Positions 24,423 through 31,492 of a stretch of 50,266 bases of DNA are shown here, one piece after another; the stretch's first letter is position 1, and each line of letters begins with the position of its first letter. The notes beneath the pieces were generated by a model. It saw only the letters and a program-made list of their open reading frames with translations. It had not been told where the DNA came from and ran no database searches. The stretch comes from Hymenobacter sp. ISL-91. GTDB taxonomy: Bacteria > Bacteroidota > Bacteroidia > Cytophagales > Hymenobacteraceae. A program made the position numbers and the translations under genes. The stretch spans positions 213,335 to 263,600 of the forward strand of contig NZ_JAGGPS010000004.1 of assembly GCF_018613725.1 (NCBI RefSeq), read 5' to 3'.

Positions 24423-25486
24423 CATTTCCCCCGGTTGGTTATCTCCACGTAGCTGTTGCCTTTTACGGGTTTGCCGTTGTGGGTGCCTTCTACGCGGCAC
24501 ATGCCTTCCCAGTAGCTCATTTTGAGGCCGGCCAGCAGCTTGAGCGTTAGCTCCTGGTCGGGCATGACGGGCGTGATGGTGAGGTCGTAGCCCTGGCTGG
24601 GCACGCGCAAACGCCACTTCATGGGGTAGCGAAGCTTGGTGTGCGGGCTGGTCCAGTAGTCGAGCACGTCGAGCTGGAAATCTTCGGCGTTCAGGTGCTG
24701 GCTGGTCAGGTCGGGGCCGTAGTGGGTGCCGCCGCTCACCGTCAGGTCCGATTTACGGTCGAAGAGCTGGTAGGCCATCAGCTCGGTACGGGGCTCGTCG
24801 AGTTGCACCGAAAACCAGTCCCAGCCGATGTTTTTGCCCATTACCGAGGTGCCGTTCCATTGCCGGTCGTACCACAGCTCGCCTTCTACCTGGCGCACTT
24901 TGCCTGCTATTTCGAGGGTGCCGGTGGTGGCCAGGCGCGGGTAGCTGTAGTAGCCGGCGCTGGCCACGTTGCCGTAGTTTTCGTAGCCGGTACCGTTGTG
25001 CAGCAGTACGGGCTTGGCGGGCGTGGTCGTCAGGTCGATGGCGTGGCCGGCGTGCTCGGCCATGCGCCCACGCAGGTGGTAGCGGCCCTCCTGGCCGGTC
25101 AGGGTCCAGGTTTCGTTCTTTTTGCGGGTGCTCAGGTTGAGCGGCAGCGTGGAGGGCAGCAGCTCGGGCAGGCGCTCTACTTTGTAGTCGTAGCGAAACT
25201 GCTTTTGCTGGGGGTCGGTGAGGGCGAAGTTGACCATCTGCCAGTCGCGCTTGCCGTTGAGGTTGAAGTGGAAGAACACGTACTCGACCCCGAACGTCTC
25301 GCCGGTGGCCTTGTCGCGTAGGTGGCCGGTGAAGTACCACCATTCCAAGGAGTTGCGCTCGTGGGCGGCTTCTTCGCGGGGCAGTTCGGCCCGCGCGTTG
25401 AATACGTCGTTCTTGCGGGTCGGCTTCAACACGCAGCCAGAGGTGGCAAACAACAGGATCAGGGTAGCTAGCAGCAGGTTTTTCAT
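24422..25486 (-). CDS. Lipocalin-like (CrtC/AttH family) lipoprotein
   Basis: A 354-residue predicted lipoprotein with the acylated cysteine at residue 18 (LLFATSGC). The body matches the AttH / hydroxyneurosporene synthase (CrtC) fold: LEWWYFTGHL near 50, EYVFFHFNL near 70, and the second-domain motif DRQWNGTSVMGKNIGWDWFSVQL. In carotenoid producers CrtC hydrates carotenoids, but no other crt gene lies nearby and many relatives are uncharacterised. The envelope location follows from the lipobox. The ATG at 25486 begins the signal peptide. It is 52 bp downstream of another minus-strand gene and may share its transcript. Confidence 0.88.
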   Translation of the reverse strand: MKNLLLATLILLFATSGCVLKPTRKNDVFNARAELPREEAAHERNSLEWWYFTGHLRDKATGETFGVEYVFFHFNLNGKRDWQMVNFALTDPQQKQFRYDYKVERLPELLPSTLPLNLSTRKKNETWTLTGQEGRYHLRGRMAEHAGHAIDLTTTPAKPVLLHNGTGYENYGNVASAGYYSYPRLATTGTLEIAGKVRQVEGELWYDRQWNGTSVMGKNIGWDWFSVQLDEPRTELMAYQLFDRKSDLTVSGGTHYGPDLTSQHLNAEDFQLDVLDYWTSPHTKLRYPMKWRLRVPSQGYDLTITPVMPDQELTLKLLAGLKMSYWEGMCRVEGTHNGKPVKGNSYVEITNRGK

Positions 25487-25538
25487 ACTGCTGCCATAAG
25501 GGTTTCGGGGGCCGAAAGGTTTAGGGAGCGAGGGTTTC

Positions 25539-25982
25539 TTAATGTAACGGCCGCGTGTCCACGGGCAACAGCAGCACCGGCTGCTCGGCCTGCCAGGCGT
25601 CGAGCTGCAACACCTGCCCAACAAACCCGACACCCGATAGCGTAATGCGCACCCGGCCCCGGCGCGAAAGGCAGCGGGCCGGCACCGGCAGGCGGTAACG
25701 ACCATCAGGGCCGGTAAACACGGCTAGCCGACTCCCCCGAATCCAGCAGACCGCTCCAGCTACTGGCCGGCCCGAATCATCCACCACCAGCCCTTCCGTT
25801 ATGGCTGCCGCGCCGGCTTCGGTAGGCTCAGTAAAGAACGAAGGCCTGGCGGGTAGCTTGTATGCGGGCAACTTAGCCGGTAGCGGAATGTTGGGGGCAG
25901 TCTGGGCTAAAGCGGACGAGGTGGTCAGCAGCCACAGGAACAGGCTGCCAACCCATAGATATGTATAATCAAATCGATTCAT
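25539..25982 (-). CDS. Secreted small carboxypeptidase-regulatory-like domain protein
   Basis: A 147-residue exported protein. The signal peptide runs through FLWLLTTSSALAQ, with cleavage likely after ALAQ. The region from about 80 on (EGLVVDDSGRPVAGAVCWIRG, then VFTGPDGRYRLPVP) is the regulatory-like Ig fold also found at the start of TonB receptors. No other domain is present. A hydrophobic core motif VRITLSGVGFVGQVLQL ends the fold. The role is unknown. It is the middle gene of a three-gene minus-strand set. Confidence 0.75.
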   Translation of the reverse strand: MNRFDYTYLWVGSLFLWLLTTSSALAQTAPNIPLPAKLPAYKLPARPSFFTEPTEAGAAAITEGLVVDDSGRPVAGAVCWIRGSRLAVFTGPDGRYRLPVPARCLSRRGRVRITLSGVGFVGQVLQLDAWQAEQPVLLLPVDTRPLH

Positions 25983-26068
25983 TAACACCACTCATTCTTT
26001 ATAAGGCCTTCATTTATACCCATTTATCGTTTAGAAAATCTTCAACAACACATCCTTTTGGAAGACAG

Positions 26069-26767
26069 CTACAGTGGTGGCTTTTGCGGTGGCTCGTGGC
26101 CCGCTACCTTGCCCATAATCTGGCCCCGGCCGGGCACCGATTGCAGCCGCACCGTGAGCGGGGCAGGGGCCGGACTTACGGCCACGCTTATGGTTTGGGG
26201 CACGAACACGAACGGGCTACCCGACACGCGCAGGCGCACCGAACCGTCCTGCACTGCCTCCCATTGCTGCTTCATGGTAAAGCTGAAATTGCCCTGCTCA
26301 TCGGCTACGGCCCCATAGGGCGTGTCGGCAATAAAGATTTCGGCGCCCGCCACGGCCAAGCCGGTAGAGTCGTCGAGCACCCGGCCGCGGATGGTTACCT
26401 GGCCCTGGGGTGCGGTGGCCAGCCCATCGGCCTGCTCGGTGGCCCCAGTAGCAGCAGTGGCGTTCGATGGGGCGTTCTGGCAGGAACTGAGCAGCGGCTT
26501 AAAGCTGAGCAAGGCCAGCCCCGTGAGCAGCCAGCGCCGCCAGCGCGGGGCCGCCACTACCGCCGGCGGGGCAAATTGCCCGGCCCGGAACAGGCCGCAA
26601 ACGGTGCCCGCACCCGGCCGGGCCAGAAAGGCGCCTACCTCGGCCTCGCTCATAGCCGAAAAGTCCACGACTTCGTGCTGGCACTGCCCGCAGAAACGGC
26701 CGGCGGCAGTAGGCGTCATGGCGGCCCAAGGTTGGGGGCAGGGGTTTGGAACAGAGAAGCCAGGCAT
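26069..26767 (-). CDS. Cys-motif plus regulatory-like beta domain protein
   Basis: A 232-residue protein with three parts. The N-terminal 45 residues (NPCPQPWAAMTPTAAGRFC, followed by GQCQHEVVDFSAMSEAE) form a cysteine motif that I recall from many Bacteroidetes proteins and that probably binds a metal or iron-sulfur-like centre. A single membrane helix follows near 80-97 (WLLTGLALLSFKPLLSSC). After it comes a carboxypeptidase regulatory-like domain (VTIRGRVLDDSTGLAVAGAE). The Cys motif would therefore be cytoplasmic and the beta domain outside. The function is unknown. ATG 26767 is preferred over a TTG two codons earlier. Confidence 0.75.
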   Translation of the reverse strand: MPGFSVPNPCPQPWAAMTPTAAGRFCGQCQHEVVDFSAMSEAEVGAFLARPGAGTVCGLFRAGQFAPPAVVAAPRWRRWLLTGLALLSFKPLLSSCQNAPSNATAATGATEQADGLATAPQGQVTIRGRVLDDSTGLAVAGAEIFIADTPYGAVADEQGNFSFTMKQQWEAVQDGSVRLRVSGSPFVFVPQTISVAVSPAPAPLTVRLQSVPGRGQIMGKVAGHEPPQKPPL

Positions 26768-26975
26768 AATCAAGAGGATTAAAAGGAGAAGTAAGTATAA
26801 GAATATTTGACAGTTGCGGTTCTTTAGTGGCTAATTATCAGTGGCCAGCGGCCAGGGTATTCAGATGGCTTACTGGTAAAACGGCCTCACAACTGACAAC
26901 GAGTAACTGCTGGCTGAATCCTGGCAACCAGCATATTTCTGTATCTTTTGCCCTCTAAACCTGTTCTCCGCTCCG

Positions 26976-28739
26976 TTGTCAAGCCCACTACCTCCCTCCC
27001 GCCTCAGCGGGCTGTTCCGCCGCAAAACCGTTTCGGACCTTCTCGTTAATCCGCCCGTCGACCTGGATTTGCCCGGCACCGACTCCGGCTCGCAAAGCCT
27101 GGAGCGCCACCTCACCGTCCGCGACCTGACCTCGCTGGGCATTGCGGCCGTTATCGGGGCCGGCATTTTCAGCACCATTGGTAATGCGGCCCACGACGGT
27201 GGCCCGGCCGTGTCGCTGCTGTTCGTGTTCACCGCCATTGCCTGCGCCTTCTCGGCGTTGTGCTACGCTCAGTTTGCGGCTACTATTCCGGTAAGTGGCT
27301 CGGCCTACACCTACGCCTACGCCTCGTTTGGCGAACTGGCCGCCTGGATTATCGGCTGGGCGCTTATCATGGAATATGCGGTGGGCAACATCGTGGTAGC
27401 CATTTCGTGGTCGGACTACTTTACCGGTCTCATGGATGGCGTAGGGCTGCAAATTCCCATTTGGCTGACCATGGGCATGCAGAGCGCCCACCGATACCAC
27501 GGCGAGGTGCTGGCACTGATGCAGGCTGGCAAGCCGCTGAGCGAGGCCACGGCCACGCAGCTGCTCGGCTACAACGCCTGGAGCTCGGCTCCCGAGCTGC
27601 CCGGCGGCCTGCGCCTGGTCATCGACCTGCCCGCCGGCCTGATTACGCTCGCTATTACGGCCCTTGTGTACATCGGCATCAAGGAGTCGAAAAACGCTTC
27701 CAACATACTGGTAGCCCTTAAGCTGGTGGTGGTGGCCGTGGTTATCCTGGTGGGCGCGTTCTACATTCAGCCCGAAAACTGGAGCCCGTTTGCGCCCAAC
27801 GGTATTGGCGGGGTGCTCAAGGGCGTGTCGGCCGTATTCTTCGCCTACATCGGCTTCGATGCCATTTCGACAACAGCCGAGGAGTGCAAGAACCCCCAGC
27901 GCGACCTGCCCCGGGCCATGATTTACGCCCTCATTATCTGCACCGTTCTGTATGTAATTGTGACGCTGGTGCTTACCGGCATGGTGAACTACACCGAGCT
28001 GGCTGTGGGCGACCCACTGGCCTACGTGTTCAATAAAGTGGGCGTGGAGTGGCTGGGCGGCGTAGTAGCCGTATCGGCCGTATTTGCCATGGCCTCGGTG
28101 CTGCTCGTGTTCCAGATCGGCCAGCCCCGCATCTGGATGACCATGAGCCGCGACGGGCTGCTGCCCCCGGTGTTTGCGCGGGTGCATCCCAAGTTCCGCA
28201 CGCCTTCGTTCAGCACCATCGTTACGGGCCTGTTTGTAGGCATTCCGGCGCTGCTGCTGAACATGGACTTAGTGATTGATTTGACCAGCATCGGCACGCT
28301 GTTCGCCTTCGCGCTGGTGTGTGGCGGCATCCTCATCATCGACCCCTATGGCACTTCCGATGCCCGTTTCAAGGTGCCGTACATCAGCGGGCAGTTCCTC
28401 ACGCCCCTTATTCTGGCCATTTGCGGCGTGCTGGTACTGGTATACAATCAGGCGGGAATTCAGGAGTTTACGGCGGCAATGGGCTCCTACGAGGAGGCCC
28501 GGCACTATATCCCGATGCTGGTGTTCTTCGGCTTCTGCCTGGCTTTGTCGTGGCTCTCGTTCCGCAAGCGCCTGAGCTTGCTGCCCACCTTAGGTCTGCT
28601 CACCAACCTGTATCTGATGACCCAACTGGGCCTCAACAACTGGCTGTTGTTTTTCGGTTGGCTGGTGATTGGTCTGGCCGTGTATTTCAACTACGGCTAC
28701 AAGAAATCCAAGCTGCGCCTCAAGCACGCCCAGGCGTAG
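26976..28739 (+). CDS. APC-family amino acid permease
   Basis: A 587-residue inner-membrane transporter with 12 or more hydrophobic helices. The first helix carries the APC signature LTSLGIAAVIGAGIFSTIG, with the unwound GAGIF segment that binds the amino acid carboxylate. The FFAYIGFDAISTTAEECKNP stretch in the middle is typical of cationic amino acid transporters (CAT group). The C-terminal helices end in a Lys-rich tail. The start is TTG, chosen because the frame opens there and the N-terminus is soluble. A TATCTTTT sequence near 26942 may be the -7 box. Confidence 0.92.
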   Translation: MSSPLPPSRLSGLFRRKTVSDLLVNPPVDLDLPGTDSGSQSLERHLTVRDLTSLGIAAVIGAGIFSTIGNAAHDGGPAVSLLFVFTAIACAFSALCYAQFAATIPVSGSAYTYAYASFGELAAWIIGWALIMEYAVGNIVVAISWSDYFTGLMDGVGLQIPIWLTMGMQSAHRYHGEVLALMQAGKPLSEATATQLLGYNAWSSAPELPGGLRLVIDLPAGLITLAITALVYIGIKESKNASNILVALKLVVVAVVILVGAFYIQPENWSPFAPNGIGGVLKGVSAVFFAYIGFDAISTTAEECKNPQRDLPRAMIYALIICTVLYVIVTLVLTGMVNYTELAVGDPLAYVFNKVGVEWLGGVVAVSAVFAMASVLLVFQIGQPRIWMTMSRDGLLPPVFARVHPKFRTPSFSTIVTGLFVGIPALLLNMDLVIDLTSIGTLFAFALVCGGILIIDPYGTSDARFKVPYISGQFLTPLILAICGVLVLVYNQAGIQEFTAAMGSYEEARHYIPMLVFFGFCLALSWLSFRKRLSLLPTLGLLTNLYLMTQLGLNNWLLFFGWLVIGLAVYFNYGYKKSKLRLKHAQA

Positions 28740-28754
28740 CAGCTGCCGGGCGCT

Positions 28755-28852
28755 GTAGGGGCTTGTCCCCGCCCGCCGTTCGCGCCGCGGCAACGGAAAT
28801 CGTGCAATAGCTTTAACGGCGGGCGGGGGGAGGGGACAAGCCCCGCCCCTAC
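28755..28852. repeat. REPIN-like element, copy A
   Basis: Two GC-rich hairpin monomers face each other, each with GTAG at its foot (28755-28758 and, on the minus strand, 28849-28852). The foot-to-foot span is 98 bp. The left monomer lacks one CGGGG block present in the other copies. Flanks CGGGCGCT and AGCGCCCG extend the symmetry. It lies between the permease and the peptidase gene. Confidence 0.82.
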
Positions 28853-28860
28853 AGCGCCCG

Positions 28861-28915
28861 GGAAACGAAAACGAGTACCCCGGAGTGATGCTCTGGGGTA
28901 CTCGTTTTCGTTTCC
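28861..28915. terminator. Bidirectional hairpin terminator after the permease
   Basis: Arms of 21 bp (28861-28881 and 28895-28915) are perfect reverse complements around a 13-nt loop. It directly abuts the REPIN copy A. Confidence 0.8.
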
Positions 28916-29008
28916 TGAACCTGGTTTTTGAGTGGGTCCGGGAATTCTGAGCCGTCCGGCACGTTGTATATTCGCATATAGCTAGTTCTCCGCCCAATAA
29001 TTTACCGC

Positions 29009-31285
29009 ATGAACCCACTCTTTTCGCTTTCTCTACTGGCGGGCCTCGGCCTGGCCGGTGCCACGTTCTCGCAGGCGCAGGCGCAGCCTTCGGCTAGCGC
29101 CAAAAGTGCCGCCGCACCATCGGCCAAGCTGCCGCTGCTTCAGCCCTGGAGCGGCCCTTACGGCGGCGTGCCCGCTTTCGACCAAGTGAAAGTGGCCAAC
29201 TTCAAGCCAGCGCTGGAAGCTGGCATGGCTGAAAACATGGCCGAAATCAACGCCATTGCCAACAATCCGGCCGCGCCTACTTTCGAGAACACCATTGCGG
29301 CCATGGAGCGTAGCGGCCGCACCCTCGACCGCGTAGAAACGGTGTACGGCATCTGGGGCACCTCGCTCAACGACGCCAAATTTGCGGCCGTGCAGGCCGA
29401 AATGGCACCCAAAATGGCCGCTTTCAGCGACCAGATAACCCAGAATGCCGCCCTATTCAAGCGCATTGAGGCCGTGTACAACTCGATGGCGAGCAGCAAC
29501 CTCACGCCCGAACAGCAGCGCCTCACGGAGGTGCGCTACAAGGCTTTCGTGCGGGCCGGCGCCAAGCTCGATGCTCCGGCCAAGGCCCGGCTTTCGCAGA
29601 TAAACCAGCAGCTGGCCGGCCTCTTCAACAAGTTCTCGCAGAACGTGCTGGCCGATGAAGCCAACGAGATGCTCGTGCTCAAAACCGAGCAGCAGTTGAG
29701 CGGACTACCCACTTCGCTGCGCGACGGGGCCAAAGCCGCCGCCGATTCGCGCAAGGTGGCCGCGGCCGGCATCATCACCAACACCCGTTCCAGCGTCGAC
29801 CCGTTCCTGACCTACTCCGACCAGCGCCCGCTGCGGGAGAAGGCCTGGCGCATGTTCACCAACCGCGGCGACAACGGCGGCGCCCACGACAACAACGCCC
29901 TGATTACCCAGATTCTGCAGCTGCGGGCCGAGCGCGCCAAGCTGCTGGGCTACAAAACCCACGCCCACCTGCGCCTCGATAACACCATGGCCAAAACGCC
30001 CGAAGCCGCCATGGAGCTGATGGAGCAGGTGTGGAAGCCGGCCGTGGCCCGCGTAAACGAGGAAGTGGCCGACATGCAGGCGCTGGCCCTGAAGGAAGGC
30101 GCGCCGGCCGACTTCAAAATTGAGCCCTGGGACTACGCCTACTACGCTGAGAAGGTGCGCAAGGAGCGCTACGACCTCGACCAGAACGAGGTGAAGCAGT
30201 ACCTGCAGCTTGATAAGATGCGCGAGGGCATGTTCTGGATGGCCGGCGAGCTGTTCAACTTCAGCTTCAAGCCCGTTACCAACGTGCCTGTGTTCCACCC
30301 CGATGTGCGGGTGTGGCAGGTGAACGATAAAACCACTGGCAAGCAGGTGGGCCTGTGGTATTTCGACCCCTACGCCCGCCCGGGCAAGAAATCGGGGGCC
30401 TGGATGAACGCCTACCGCCGCCAGGAGCGCATGGATGGCCAGGAGATAACCACCATCGTGTCCAACAACTCCAACTTCGTGAAGGGCAAGCCCGGCGAGC
30501 CGGTGCTCATTTCGTGGTCGGATGCGACCACGCTGTTCCACGAGTTCGGCCATGCGTTGCACGGGCTGTCGAGCAACGTGACGTACGGTGGCCTCTCGGG
30601 CACGAGCGTGGTGCGCGACTACGTGGAGTTCCCATCGCAGGTGCTCGAAAACTGGCTGCCTACGCCCGAGGTGCTCAACCGCTTTGCCCTGCACTACCAA
30701 ACCGGCAAACCCATTCCGCAGGAGCTGGTCGACCGCGTCAACAAGGCCAGCACCTTCAACGAGGGCTTTGCCACCACCGAGTTTCTGGCCAGCGCCCTCA
30801 TCGATATGAAGCTGCACCTGGCCGGCGACCAGAAGATTGACCCCGATAAGTTCGAGCGCGAAACGCTGGCCCAGCTGGGCATGCCCTCCGAGCTGGTGAT
30901 GCGCCACCGCACGCCGCAGTTCAACCACGTATTCGCCTCCGATGGATACTCGGCCGGCTACTACTCCTACCTGTGGTCGGTGGTGCTGGCGGCCGATGCC
31001 TTCAGCGCCTTCACCGAGGGCGGCGGCGCCTATGATAAGGCCGTGGGCGAGCGGCTACGCCAGCACGTGTTCACGGTGGGCAACACCGTTGACCCAGCCG
31101 CCGGCTACCGCGCCTTCCGGGGCCGCGACCCCAAAATCGATGCCCTGATGGCCCAGCGCGGCTTCCCAATGACGACAGCCGCACCGACAACGCCAGTCGC
31201 GCCGGCAGCTCAGGCGGCGACCACACCAGCAGCGGGCCAGCCGGAAAAGGTGAAGGTGAAAGGCAAGAAAGGCAAGCGCAAGTAG
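29009..31285 (+). CDS. M3-family peptidyl-dipeptidase (Dcp-like)
   Basis: A 758-residue zinc metallopeptidase that should cleave dipeptides from oligopeptide C-termini. The zinc motif HEFGH is at 511-515 within TTLFHEFGHALHG, and the third ligand is probably the glutamate at 540 in DYVEFPSQVLENW. An N-terminal signal peptide (LLAGLGLAGATFSQAQAQ) places it in the periplasm. The last 35 residues are an Ala/Pro linker and a Lys-rich tail (EKVKVKGKKGKRK), which is not part of the usual M3 fold. It lies between two REPIN-like elements. Confidence 0.94.
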   Translation: MNPLFSLSLLAGLGLAGATFSQAQAQPSASAKSAAAPSAKLPLLQPWSGPYGGVPAFDQVKVANFKPALEAGMAENMAEINAIANNPAAPTFENTIAAMERSGRTLDRVETVYGIWGTSLNDAKFAAVQAEMAPKMAAFSDQITQNAALFKRIEAVYNSMASSNLTPEQQRLTEVRYKAFVRAGAKLDAPAKARLSQINQQLAGLFNKFSQNVLADEANEMLVLKTEQQLSGLPTSLRDGAKAAADSRKVAAAGIITNTRSSVDPFLTYSDQRPLREKAWRMFTNRGDNGGAHDNNALITQILQLRAERAKLLGYKTHAHLRLDNTMAKTPEAAMELMEQVWKPAVARVNEEVADMQALALKEGAPADFKIEPWDYAYYAEKVRKERYDLDQNEVKQYLQLDKMREGMFWMAGELFNFSFKPVTNVPVFHPDVRVWQVNDKTTGKQVGLWYFDPYARPGKKSGAWMNAYRRQERMDGQEITTIVSNNSNFVKGKPGEPVLISWSDATTLFHEFGHALHGLSSNVTYGGLSGTSVVRDYVEFPSQVLENWLPTPEVLNRFALHYQTGKPIPQELVDRVNKASTFNEGFATTEFLASALIDMKLHLAGDQKIDPDKFERETLAQLGMPSELVMRHRTPQFNHVFASDGYSAGYYSYLWSVVLAADAFSAFTEGGGAYDKAVGERLRQHVFTVGNTVDPAAGYRAFRGRDPKIDALMAQRGFPMTTAAPTTPVAPAAQAATTPAAGQPEKVKVKGKKGKRK

Positions 31286-31302
31286 CGCTGGCACTGCTAA
31301 TG

Positions 31303-31338
31303 AAGAAGGCCCCGCGACACTTGTCGCGGGGCCTTCTT
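31303..31338 (+). terminator. Strong intrinsic terminator of the M3 peptidase gene
   Basis: A 17-bp perfect stem (31303-31319 with 31322-31338) with a tight loop is followed by T residues, 17 bp past the stop. Confidence 0.93.
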
Positions 31339-31378
31339 TTGTTGCTAAATGCGGTTCACCCAGGTTCCGAAGGTCGGT

Positions 31379-31474
31379 GTAGGGGCGGGGCGTGTCCCCG
31401 CCCGCCGCTCACATAATTGAACGACCACCGTTGAAACGGTGCAAACGGCGGGCGGGGACAAGCCCCGCCCCTAC
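31379..31474. repeat. REPIN-like element, copy B
   Basis: Two hairpin monomers in inverted orientation. Each has GTAG at the foot (31379-31382 and, on the minus strand, 31471-31474), then GGGCGGGG pairing with CCCCGCCC across a 5-nt loop. The foot-to-foot span is 96 bp. The arms differ at one base in 30. The centre holds a further small palindrome, ACCGTTGAAACGGT. It lies between the convergent peptidase and TonB-receptor genes. Confidence 0.87.
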
Positions 31475-31492
31475 AGCGCCCTTTGCTACGTT

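Noticed and set aside
24422..25486. Carotenoid hydratase in a pigment cluster
   Set aside because: The fold fits CrtC/AttH, but no other carotenoid gene is present and the protein is a lipoprotein, so pigment synthesis is not supported.
26988..28187. 399-residue minus-strand frame inside the APC permease
   Set aside because: Gln/His/Gly-rich shadow; the plus strand has a full permease with its signature motifs.
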